Assembly: GCF_000508185.1 (NCBI RefSeq)
Contig: NZ_AYOY01000101.1
Span: 1 to 64,000, forward strand
Source of the DNA: Sphingobium sp. C100
GTDB lineage: Bacteria > Pseudomonadota > Alphaproteobacteria > Sphingomonadales > Sphingomonadaceae
Reading direction: 5' to 3'
Length of the DNA: 64,000 nucleotides
The notes under the pieces were generated by a model, which was not told the origin of the DNA, searched no databases, and worked only from the letters and a program-made list of their open reading frames with translations. A program made the position numbers and the translations under genes. Positions within the stretch are counted from its first letter, which is position 1; each line of letters begins with the position of its first letter. Of the stretch, positions 17,264 to 24,648 are shown one piece after another.

Positions 17264-18583
17264 TCAGAGGCTGAGCATGAACCCGGCCAGCGCGGCGCTC
17301 ATCAGGTTGGCGAGGCTGCCCGCGACCAGCGCCTTGAGCCCCAGCTTCGCGATCATCGGCCGCTGATTGGGGGCCAGATTGCCGGTGACGGCCATCTGGA
17401 TCGCAATCGAACTGAAATTGGCGAAGCCGCACAGCGCAAAGGTGACGATGGCGATGGTCGTGGGCGACAGCGCGCCCTGCACCTGGCCCAAATTGATATA
17501 GGCGACGAATTCGTTGAGCACGACTTTGGTGCCGAACAGGCCGCCGGCCACCTGCGCTTCCTGCCAGGGGATGTTGAGCAGATACATGACCGGTGAAAAA
17601 ACATAGCCGAGCAGCATCTGGAAGCTGAGATCAGGATAGCCGAACAGGGCGCCGATGCCGCCGAGAATGCCGTTGGCAAGCGCCACCAGCGCGACGAAGG
17701 CCAACACCATCGCACCAACCGCGACAGCGAGTTTGACACCTGTCTGCGCACCCTGGGCGGCGGCCATGATGATATTGGCGGGCCGTTCCTCGTCATGGGT
17801 GGCGGGCGGCATCGGTTCGCCCGGCGTCCCTTCGGGCAGCAGCGCGGCGGGGCCGGCGCCGCTGATCCGGGTTTCGGGCAGATGCAGTCCGGGACGATCG
17901 CCCAGCGCCAGTTCCGGTTCCCGCTCCGGTTCGTCCGGCATGATGATCTTGGCCATCAGCAGGCCGCCGGGCGCCGCCATGAAACTGGCCGCCAGCAGAT
18001 AGTCGATCTGGATCCCCATCGAGGCATAGGCGGCCAGGATGGTGCCGGCGACGCCCGCCATGCCGCTGGTCATCACGGCAAAGAGCTGCGTCGGGGTAAG
18101 ACCCGCCAGATAGGGACGAATGACAAGCGGGCTTTCGCTCTGTCCCACGAAGATATTGGCGGCCGCGCACAGGCTTTCCACTTTGGACACGCCCGTCACC
18201 TTCTCGATCCCGCCGCCGACCCAGCGGACGATGAACTGCATGATGCCCAGATAATAGAGGATCGACACCAGGCTGGCGAAGAAGATGATGACCGGCAGCG
18301 CCGCGATCGCGAAGCTGGCGCCCCCTATTTCGGGGCGGGCGAGCGGGCCGAAGATGAAGTCCGTGCCCGCCTGGGCATAGCCCAGCAGGTTGGACACGCC
18401 CCTGGACATGCCGGCGATGATGGCGCGACCGGCCGGGACATACAGCACCAGCATCGCAATGCCCGCCTGCAACAGGAAGGCCGCGCCCACCACGCGCGGG
18501 CGGATGGCGCGGCGGTTGGAGGACAGGGCGAAGGCGATGGCGAGAATGAGGACGATGCCGGCAAGGCCGATGAGAAGATGCAT
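17264..18583 (-). CDS. Concentrative nucleoside transporter (CNT family, NupC-like)
   Basis: From the ATG at 18583 the protein has 439 residues and about ten hydrophobic helices. CNT signatures are present: VGQSESPLVIRPYL (nucleoside and cation binding), FVAYINL and CGFANFSSIAIQM. It would import nucleosides with Na+ or H+ across the inner membrane. A hydrophilic loop of about 60 residues (DEPEREPELALGDRPGL to ERPANIIMAA) lies in the middle, as in many proteobacterial members. No nucleoside catabolic genes are adjacent. Confidence 0.93.
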   Translation of the reverse strand: MHLLIGLAGIVLILAIAFALSSNRRAIRPRVVGAAFLLQAGIAMLVLYVPAGRAIIAGMSRGVSNLLGYAQAGTDFIFGPLARPEIGGASFAIAALPVIIFFASLVSILYYLGIMQFIVRWVGGGIEKVTGVSKVESLCAAANIFVGQSESPLVIRPYLAGLTPTQLFAVMTSGMAGVAGTILAAYASMGIQIDYLLAASFMAAPGGLLMAKIIMPDEPEREPELALGDRPGLHLPETRISGAGPAALLPEGTPGEPMPPATHDEERPANIIMAAAQGAQTGVKLAVAVGAMVLAFVALVALANGILGGIGALFGYPDLSFQMLLGYVFSPVMYLLNIPWQEAQVAGGLFGTKVVLNEFVAYINLGQVQGALSPTTIAIVTFALCGFANFSSIAIQMAVTGNLAPNQRPMIAKLGLKALVAGSLANLMSAALAGFMLSL

Positions 18584-18752
18584 GAAGCGCTTTCGCGGGA
18601 GGAGGGCAAACGAGGGGACTATATGGACCACGCCAGCCCGAGGCCAGCCCTTTGGCGCGCTACAAAGCCGCTACATTGGGCAATCGGCCGGAGACATGGC
18701 GCCCCTACCCCATGCAGGAGGGTTCGACGAACAAGATGAGAGGCAAGGGTAG

Positions 18753-19655
18753 ATGATCGAGGACGACACCGCGCACGACCACGGGTTGATCCATGACCTG
18801 GAACGGATGCGCGCTTTGGCGCGCGAGGAGATCGGGCGGCGGCGCACCTTGCGCCTGCTCTTTTCGGCGAGCGGCGCCGCGCTGATCGGCGCGTGCGGCG
18901 GGTCGGGTTCTTCAAGCGGGTCGACGGCGACGGCGACACCCACCCCGACGCCAACTCCGACACCGACGCCGACACCGACGCCGACACCCACCCCAACCGG
19001 CACCTGCGTCACCGACCCGGAGGAAACCAACGGCCCCTATCCGGCCGACGGCTCCAACAGCAGCAACGGCAGCCTGATCAATGTGCTGGACGACAGCGGC
19101 ATCCAGCGCAGCGACATCCGGTCAAGCTTCGGATCGTCGAGCGGCGCCGCGCAGGGCGTGACGACGAGCCTGACCATCACCGTGGTGGACGTGAACAGCG
19201 GGTGCGCCGTGCTGGAAGGCTATGCCGTCTATATCTGGCACTGCACCAATGACGGGCTTTATTCGCTCTATACGGTGCCGGGCGAAAATTATCTGCGCGG
19301 CGTGGGCGTGACGGACGCCAATGGGCAAGTTACCTTCACCAGCATTTTCCCCGGCTGCTATGACGGGCGTTATCCGCACATCCATTTTGAGGTCTATCCC
19401 AGCCTGGCGCGGGCCACGAGCTACAGCAACCGCCTGCTCTGTTCGCAGTTCGCGATGCCGTCGGCCGCCTGCGACATCGTCTACGCCACCAGCGGCTATG
19501 AGAGCAGCAAGAGTAATTTCGCCAAGATTTCGACCAGCAGCGACAATGTCTTTGGCGACAACACATCCGCGCAGGTGACGGCGATGACGCCGGTCATGAC
19601 CGGCGACACGACCAACGGCTTCACCGGCACCGTGACGGTCGGGCTCGCAATCTGA
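18753..19655 (+). CDS. Exported intradiol ring-cleavage dioxygenase-like lipoprotein
   Basis: The 300-residue protein has GRRRTLRLLFSASGAALIGAC, combining a twin-arginine-like start with a lipobox at Cys48, then ten Thr-Pro units as a linker. The C-terminal domain resembles protocatechuate 3,4-dioxygenase beta folds: YAVYIWHCTNDGLYS supplies the first Tyr, PGCYDG the second, and RYPHIHFEVY the two His, so all four Fe(III) ligands appear present. Such extracellular dioxygenases are known but their substrates are mostly undefined. A two-component system starts 9 bp downstream, suggesting shared transcription. Confidence 0.85.
   Translation: MIEDDTAHDHGLIHDLERMRALAREEIGRRRTLRLLFSASGAALIGACGGSGSSSGSTATATPTPTPTPTPTPTPTPTPTPTGTCVTDPEETNGPYPADGSNSSNGSLINVLDDSGIQRSDIRSSFGSSSGAAQGVTTSLTITVVDVNSGCAVLEGYAVYIWHCTNDGLYSLYTVPGENYLRGVGVTDANGQVTFTSIFPGCYDGRYPHIHFEVYPSLARATSYSNRLLCSQFAMPSAACDIVYATSGYESSKSNFAKISTSSDNVFGDNTSAQVTAMTPVMTGDTTNGFTGTVTVGLAI
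18936..18995 (+). repeat. Thr-Pro tandem repeat inside the dioxygenase gene
   Basis: Sixty bases encode ten consecutive Thr-Pro dipeptides (units such as ACACCG, ACGCCG, ACCCCG). This forms an extended linker between lipid anchor and catalytic domain. The six-base periodicity makes the number of units prone to change by slippage. Confidence 0.9.
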
Positions 19656-19663
19656 CGGGACCG

Positions 19664-20440
19664 ATGCGGATGATTTTGCAGGGAGACCCGATCACCGATA
19701 TGCTGGCCCCCAGGATGGACGGTTCACGCATTTTGGTCGTCGACGACGATGAGGAGATTCGGACCTTGCTGTCCGATTTCCTGGAACAACATGGCTTTGC
19801 CGTGACCGCCGTGGCCGACGGCGCGTCGATGGACCGGGCGATCGCCACCCAGGCGTTCGACATCGCCGTGCTGGACGTGATGATGCCGGGCGAGGACGGG
19901 CTGTCGATCCTGCGGCGGCTGGCGGCGCGCGGCGGATTGCCGATCATCATGCTGTCGGCCATCGGCAGCGACATCGACCGGATCGTCGGGCTGGAAATGG
20001 GCGCGGAGGATTATCTGCCCAAGCCCTGCAACCCGCGCGAATTGCTGGCGCGCATCCGCACGGTGCTGCGCCGGCATCGACGGCAGGAGGCCGAGACGCC
20101 CGATCCCGCCGGCAGGAAGCTGCGCTTTGCGGGATGGCAGATCGACATGGGCGCGCGCCTGCTGATCGATCCCGACAATGTCCTGGTGACGCTGACCGAT
20201 GGCGAGTTCCGCCTGCTGCGCGCCTTCGTCGAACGTCCGCGCCGGGTGCTGAGTCGTGACCAGTTGCTCGATTATTCGGCCGGCAGCGAGACCGAAAGCT
20301 ATGACCGGGCGATCGACGTGCAGGTGAGCCGCCTGCGCCGCAAGCTGGAGCGCGGCGCGCGGCGGGAGGGAACCGACGAACTGGTCCGCACCGTCCGCAA
20401 CGAAGGCTATATGTTCACCGCCGAGGTGCGCCCGGCGTGA
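19664..20440 (+). CDS. OmpR-family response regulator
   Basis: The protein has a receiver (RILVVDDDEEIRTLL, phospho-Asp in VLDVMMPGEDG, Lys in YLPKPCNPREL) and a C-terminal OmpR/PhoB winged helix (LTDGEFRLLRAFVERPRRVLSRDQLL, AIDVQVSRLRRKLE). Length from the first ATG is 258 residues; ATGs at 19700 and 19715 are also possible since the receiver begins after codon 18. Its last four bases form a GTGA overlap with the kinase start. With the kinase it is a membrane-sensing two-component system. Targets are unknown; the adjacent dioxygenase is a candidate. Confidence 0.93.
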   Translation: MRMILQGDPITDMLAPRMDGSRILVVDDDEEIRTLLSDFLEQHGFAVTAVADGASMDRAIATQAFDIAVLDVMMPGEDGLSILRRLAARGGLPIIMLSAIGSDIDRIVGLEMGAEDYLPKPCNPRELLARIRTVLRRHRRQEAETPDPAGRKLRFAGWQIDMGARLLIDPDNVLVTLTDGEFRLLRAFVERPRRVLSRDQLLDYSAGSETESYDRAIDVQVSRLRRKLERGARREGTDELVRTVRNEGYMFTAEVRPA

Positions 20441-21759
20441 GCACACACTTGGACCGGGTCAACCCGTCGATCCTGACCCGCATCGTCGCGCTGGTGGCCG
20501 CGACGATGCTGCTGGCGCTGGCGGCGATGATGCTGGTCGCCTTTCGCGGCCCCCCGCCCCATGCCCGGCCGATGTTCCTGACCGAAGCGGCGCAACTGCT
20601 GCGCGGCGGCAGCGCCAGCGACGCACCGGGTTCGGCCTGGAGCGTCACGCGCTACCGGTCCGACCGCGCGCCCCCGCCCGAACCGGATCAGGAGGCGGAT
20701 GCACAGGCGGCGGCGCAGATCGCCAGCTTGCTGGGCCTGCCCGCCGCCGACATCCGCCTGCTGCGTGAGCGGCCGCCGGTGGCGATGCGCGACCCGGCCA
20801 TCCGGGCCGGGGAGGAGCGGGGGCGAATGCTGCATCGAGCCTTCGTGCTGGCGCGACGCGACAAGGGCGGCTGGGCCATCGTCCAGGCCTGGCAGGGCGC
20901 GAATCTGCGATGGTATGCGATCACCCTGTCGCTGATGGCCGGCATCTTCATCCTGCTGCTGCTGCCCGCTTACTGGGTGGCGCGGCGCATCACCCAGCCG
21001 ATCCGGCGACTGGCCGAGGGCGCGGCGACCGAACGGCCCGAGCGTGGCCGGCCGCTACCGCTGACCGGCCCGCCCGAGGTGCGGGCCGTTGGCGCCGCCT
21101 ATAATCATATGCGCGCGCGGATCGCGGACTATCTGGGCGAGCGCACCGCGATGCTGGTGGCGATCGCGCATGACCTGCGCACGCCGATGACGCGCCTGTC
21201 CTTTCGCCTGGAACAATTGCCCGACGGACCCAGGGCGAAGGCCCAGGCCGATGTCGAGGAAATGCGGGCGATGGTCACGACCCTGCTCGACTTCATGCGC
21301 GAGGGTAGCGAGACGATGACGCGGGTGCGGATCGACCTGTCGGCGATCGTCGAGACACTGGCCGACGACCTGGCGGACATGGGGCAGGATGTAACGGTCA
21401 CGCGCAGCGCCCGCGCGGTCGTTTCGGGCGATGTCGTGGCGCTGCGGCGCTGCATCGGCAATCTGGTGGACAATGCGGTGCGCTATGGCGGATCGGCGCA
21501 GATCGCGCTGGATGTCGCGGGCCGGCGCGCCATCGTCATGGTCGAGGATGCCGGGCCGGGCGTGCCCGAAACGACGATCGAGCGGCTATGCGAGCCCTTT
21601 TACCGCGGGGAGGCATCGCGAAACCGGGAAACGGGGGGCGTCGGGCTGGGCCTGTCGATCGCCAGGACGATCGCGGACAACCATGGCGGCCGGCTGGCCT
21701 TCGCCAATCGCGCGGAGGGCGGCCTGCGCGCCAGCCTGACCTTGCCGCTGGTCGATTGA
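20437..21759 (+). CDS. Sensor histidine kinase, EnvZ-like
   Basis: The 440-residue kinase has a transmembrane helix at about 15-36, a periplasmic domain of roughly 125 residues with many Pro/Arg, a second helix at about 160-182, a HAMP domain (ARRITQPIRRLAEG), and the HisKA/HATPase core. IAHDLRTPMTRL holds the phospho-His, NLVDNAVRYGG the N box, and DAGPGVPE and GVGLGLSIA the G boxes. The GTG start overlaps the response regulator stop (GTGA). The periplasmic signal is unknown. Confidence 0.93.
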   Translation: MSTHLDRVNPSILTRIVALVAATMLLALAAMMLVAFRGPPPHARPMFLTEAAQLLRGGSASDAPGSAWSVTRYRSDRAPPPEPDQEADAQAAAQIASLLGLPAADIRLLRERPPVAMRDPAIRAGEERGRMLHRAFVLARRDKGGWAIVQAWQGANLRWYAITLSLMAGIFILLLLPAYWVARRITQPIRRLAEGAATERPERGRPLPLTGPPEVRAVGAAYNHMRARIADYLGERTAMLVAIAHDLRTPMTRLSFRLEQLPDGPRAKAQADVEEMRAMVTTLLDFMREGSETMTRVRIDLSAIVETLADDLADMGQDVTVTRSARAVVSGDVVALRRCIGNLVDNAVRYGGSAQIALDVAGRRAIVMVEDAGPGVPETTIERLCEPFYRGEASRNRETGGVGLGLSIARTIADNHGGRLAFANRAEGGLRASLTLPLVD

Positions 21760-21763
21760 ACCG

Positions 21764-22252
21764 TCAGCACCCGCCATTCCCTTCTTCCGTGCCGAAGGCG
21801 AGCGAAAGCCAGGAGACCATCGCGTCCATCGCCAGCGGGGTGAGGCGCATGACGCGCCGCCGCCGACTATTGTGGGACAATTGATGTTCGACCAGCAGGC
21901 CGCGCCGTTCCATCACGCCGACCTGGCCCAGGACCAGGTTCATCGAGAGGCGTGAGGTTTCGCTGAGTTGTTCCAGCGTCACGATCCGTTCCTCCAGTTC
22001 CGCCTGGAACAACAGCAGCAACATGTCCCAGGCCGGATCGGCGAACAGGTTATGGCCGAAGATCATCGATCGGGCGCGACGCGCCTCGACATAACGGCCG
22101 AGCATCGCGAGCCCGTCGCCATCCTGTCCTTCCAGGACGGGGGGCTCTTCCTGCAAGGCGTGGAAACTGGTGAGGCAGCGTTGCAGCGCCACCACCAGAT
22201 CGACCGCCTCCTGGCTGGGCAAGGCGCGTTCAGGCGAGATATGCACGGTCAT
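21764..22252 (-). CDS. MarR-like winged-helix protein
   Basis: From the ATG at 22252 (MTVHISPERALPSQEAVDLV) the protein has 162 residues. The C-terminal half reads as a winged helix: WDMLLLLFQAELEERIVTLEQLSETSRLS is interrupted into helices, followed by GQVGVMERRGLLVEHQLSHNSRRRRVMRLT, a helix and basic wing as in MarR or sphingomonad winged-HTH proteins. Its start lies 23 bp inside the upstream membrane-protein gene, so translation is probably coupled. The target and any ligand are unknown. Confidence 0.75.
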   Translation of the reverse strand: MTVHISPERALPSQEAVDLVVALQRCLTSFHALQEEPPVLEGQDGDGLAMLGRYVEARRARSMIFGHNLFADPAWDMLLLLFQAELEERIVTLEQLSETSRLSMNLVLGQVGVMERRGLLVEHQLSHNSRRRRVMRLTPLAMDAMVSWLSLAFGTEEGNGGC

Positions 22253-22649
22253 GACGGGATTTCCGGTCGAGTTCGATGCCGACGATGGTGAAGAGCAGCA
22301 GGGGAATGACCCAGACGGTGCTGAGCCCCGCATAGATGCGGTCGGTAAATGCCGGCAGCAACAGAGTCACGATATGGGTCAGGACGGTCAGAAGCTGGCT
22401 GGCGGCCGCCCATATTGGCCAGTAGCTGGTGCTGCGCAGCATCAGCCAGATGAGGCCACACAGCAGCAGCAGATCGACGATCGCCAGCCAGAACTGGGTG
22501 ACGTGCCATGATCCCGCCAGTTGCGCGGGAATGGTCAACAGCACGCTGAGCACAAAGATGATGACGAACCATCGCCCTTCCCTGCCACCGAACGCCACCG
22601 CAAACAGGCAGGCCATCAGCGTCAGGAGCCAGAAGGAAGCCGCTAGCAT
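22230..22649 (-). CDS. Small integral membrane protein of unknown function
   Basis: The 139-residue protein is almost wholly hydrophobic, with about four helices: MLAASFWLLTLMACLFAVAF, a second after GGREGRWF, a third (LAIVDLLLLCGLIWLML) and a fourth near the C-terminus (VWVIPLLLFTIVGIEL), ending in a basic tail RKSRHDR. No transporter or enzyme motif is evident. It is the third gene in a four-gene reverse-strand series and overlaps the wHTH gene by 23 bp. Confidence 0.72.
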   Translation of the reverse strand: MLAASFWLLTLMACLFAVAFGGREGRWFVIIFVLSVLLTIPAQLAGSWHVTQFWLAIVDLLLLCGLIWLMLRSTSYWPIWAAASQLLTVLTHIVTLLLPAFTDRIYAGLSTVWVIPLLLFTIVGIELDRKSRHDRAYLA

Positions 22650-22711
22650 CCGAATCTCCGTTTGTGAGAGGGGTCAAACATCGGGTCGAACGCCAGCGAC
22701 TTCCCACCTGG

Positions 22712-23056
22712 TCAGGCGACCAGGGCCAGGTGACGCGCGGTTTCACGCTCTTCCAGTTCCAGGCCGATCGGGCAACCAACCGACGTGACGGGAATGGCGC
22801 TATGTTCAAGACAGCGGGTCAACAATGCGGTGGCGCGGATCATGTCGCTGCGGCCTTCGATGATCTTGGTCGCGCTGTCGTGAATTTGCTTCAGGATGCG
22901 CTGGCTTTCACTGGCGGTGAGGCCCGAGTCCTGCGACGCGGTAAGGAAGGCGGTGGTCAGTTGCGCGGCATCGACGAGCGCATTGTCCAGCGTAGCGAAG
23001 GCCTGGCGGGTCTGGTCGGCGACGGCCTGGGTCTTGACGGGATCGAGGTTGAGCAC
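22712..23056 (-). CDS. Small helical protein of unknown function
   Basis: The likely start is GTG at 23056, with AAGGAG seven bases upstream, giving 114 residues. The sequence looks all-helical and amphipathic (DQTRQAFATLDNALVDAA, SESQRILKQIHDSATKIIEG), with no membrane segment. Phasin-like or chaperone-like helical bundles have this look, but I do not recognise a family. It lies 66 bp after the HTH gene in the same direction. Confidence 0.65.
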   Translation of the reverse strand: MLNLDPVKTQAVADQTRQAFATLDNALVDAAQLTTAFLTASQDSGLTASESQRILKQIHDSATKIIEGRSDMIRATALLTRCLEHSAIPVTSVGCPIGLELEERETARHLALVA

Positions 23057-23122
23057 AAATCTTCTCCTTCGCACGGGCGCCGTTGCAGGCGGTGCGTTGT
23101 CAGCGTGGCAATCTGGGAAAAA

Positions 23123-23614
23123 TCAGGCCAGAACCCGGAAAGCTCCGGCGAGCAGCAGAAGCAGCGTGACGACACCGACGCCGGTCAGGACGGCTGCCCG
23201 GATCATCGCCAATATGCGGCCATCGATACTCAGTTCATTGGTCGATCCTCCTAGCGGCGGGCCGAAGGCGAGGATGCGGCGCAGGAGCGATCTATGCTCC
23301 CTCGGTTCATCCGGCCTGTCCGGCTGATCAAGGAATGACGCAGGTTCGGCATCGGAGGCAAGCGGCTCCGGTTGATATATCAATGGCTGATATGTGTCAC
23401 TTTGGAGCGGCTGCGCGCCGCTCGAAACAAAGATCCGCGCAGCCTCCTTGCGGGAGGGCACGCCGAATTTGCGCAGGGTGGTGCGGACGCGCTGATCGAC
23501 CGTGTGCTCCGAGATATGGAGCTGGCGCGCGATTTCCTTGGAATTGAAGCCCTGGGCGACCAGCCGCAGGCACTGCTTTTCCCCCTCGCTCAAGGCCGGA
23601 AGGGTATCCGCCAC
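23123..23614 (-). CDS. LuxR-type HTH protein with C-terminal membrane anchor
   Basis: The 163-residue protein has a LuxR/GerE HTH at residues about 6-65 (LSEGEKQCLRLVAQGFNSKEIARQL, read in parts; HISEHTVDQRVRTTLRKFGV). A disordered acidic linker with QPLIYQPEP follows, and a single transmembrane helix (VLTGVGVVTLLLLLAGAF) ends the chain. There is no receiver or ligand domain, so the tail anchor is probably how activity is controlled. GTG start at 23614 follows AGGAGG. It heads a run of four same-strand genes. Confidence 0.83.
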   Translation of the reverse strand: MADTLPALSEGEKQCLRLVAQGFNSKEIARQLHISEHTVDQRVRTTLRKFGVPSRKEAARIFVSSGAQPLQSDTYQPLIYQPEPLASDAEPASFLDQPDRPDEPREHRSLLRRILAFGPPLGGSTNELSIDGRILAMIRAAVLTGVGVVTLLLLLAGAFRVLA

Positions 23615-23837
23615 TCCGTCATTCCTCCTGCGTGAACCTCTGTCGATGAACGAACGAGGATCGCCCGGTCATCCAGCCACGCACGCTGCTTGCCGAACCA
23701 CCCGTTACGATTCGGTTCGCGCCAGCGCATGAAGATGACATGATATGCCAAGGAAGGGCAATGCGGCGGGAGGCGGCGGCTGCCCCGACTCGTTGCGCGG
23801 GGTGGCGCGAAGACAGCCCGTCCGCCTGCGCCGCCGC

Positions 23838-24251
23838 CTAACTGAAGATGTCGCCGACGTCCGCGGCCCCGGCCTTGGGATCGGGACCATAACGATTTTC
23901 GCCCTTCGTGCCCTCCAGGAACATGAAGACCAGTACGATCAGGCCGCCGACATAGGGAATGAAGTTGAGCAGCACGAACCAGCCGCTCTTGTCCTGATCG
24001 TGGAAGCGGCGGACCTGAACGGCAAAAGAGGGAATGATGAGCGCGAGCACCAGCAGGCCGAGCAGGATCATGAACAGCGAAGCGCCGCCGCCCGATGCCG
24101 TGCCCGCGGGAAAACCACCCAGGAGGACGCCGACGATGCCGAGCGCGGCCGCCGCCAGCATATAGCCCAAGAAGAACATCCAATATTCCTTACGGCGTGA
24201 GCGCCCGGAAAAATCGGCGTACCGCTTTAGCGGCATGAACATATATTCCAT
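23838..24251 (-). CDS. DUF805 membrane protein
   Basis: From ATG 24251 (MEYMFMPLKRYADFSGRSRR) the protein has 137 residues. DUF805 hallmarks are the YADFSGRSRRKEYWMF start, three to four membrane helices, and VQVRRFHDQDKSGWFVLLNFIP between helices 2 and 3. A GGGGGAG ribosome site precedes the ATG. The family is widespread in bacterial inner membranes and has no settled function. Confidence 0.9.
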   Translation of the reverse strand: MEYMFMPLKRYADFSGRSRRKEYWMFFLGYMLAAAALGIVGVLLGGFPAGTASGGGASLFMILLGLLVLALIIPSFAVQVRRFHDQDKSGWFVLLNFIPYVGGLIVLVFMFLEGTKGENRYGPDPKAGAADVGDIFS

Positions 24252-24324
24252 CTGCTTTACTCCCCCGTTGTGGAACGGGCAGGATATGGCAGCGGATTGC
24301 GTCTGTCCCGCGAAAACGTCGGGT

Positions 24325-24537
24325 TCAGTCCTGTGGCGGTTCGGCCTGTTTCGCCCCGTCCTGTTTCGCGCCGTCCTGCTTGGCGCCGTCCTGTTTAGCC
24401 TTGTGCGCGGCGAGGAGCGCGTCGATTTCGACGATGCGCAGACGTTGGGGGGTGTCCCTGGCCAATCCCTTGAGGCGGCATTCGGCCCAAAGGGCGCGGC
24501 GTTCCGACGTGAGCGCCTTGGCATAGAGATCGGCCAT
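24325..24537 (-). CDS. Small charged protein with KQDGA repeats
   Basis: Starting at ATG 24537 (MADLYAKALTSERRALWAEC) the protein has 70 residues. The N-terminal two thirds is a helical, Arg/Leu-rich segment (RLKGLARDTPQRLRIVEIDALLAAHKAK, read in parts). The tail holds about three copies of Lys-Gln-Asp-Gly-Ala. No family is recognised. It lies between typA and the DUF805 gene on the same strand, 111 bp after the typA stop. Coding is supported by the frame-preserving 15-bp repeat and clear codon bias. Confidence 0.6.
   Translation of the reverse strand: MADLYAKALTSERRALWAECRLKGLARDTPQRLRIVEIDALLAAHKAKQDGAKQDGAKQDGAKQAEPPQD
24345..24400 (-). repeat. 15-bp tandem repeat encoding KQDGA units
   Basis: Units beginning at 24345, 24360, 24375 and 24390 (forward reading CCTGTTTCGCCCCGT and variants) repeat with a 15-base period, so length changes keep the frame. 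Units differ at one to three bases. Confidence 0.85.
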
Positions 24538-24582
24538 ATCGGCGGCTCCTTTATAAAGAAAAGGGCGAGAGCGCCACGGCGC

Positions 24583-24645
24583 CCCTGCCCCTCCACCAGC
24601 CTTCGGCTGGTTCCCCTCCCCAAGCAAGCCTGGGGAGGAAGAAAT
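24583..24645. repeat. REP-like intergenic palindromic element
   Basis: CCCCTCCACCAGCCTTCGGCTGG and CCTCCCCAAGCAAGCCTGGGGAGG are two adjacent imperfect palindromes. Similar text (CCCCTCC, GGAGGGG, short TTCG-type loops) appears at 36293-36417. It fills the gap between typA and the KQDGA gene and could attenuate read-through. Confidence 0.6.
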
Positions 24646-24648
24646 GCA

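Noticed and set aside
18936-18995. Short CRISPR-like or satellite repeat
   Set aside because: The six-base periodicity lies in frame and encodes Thr-Pro units in a lipoprotein linker; there are no spacers.
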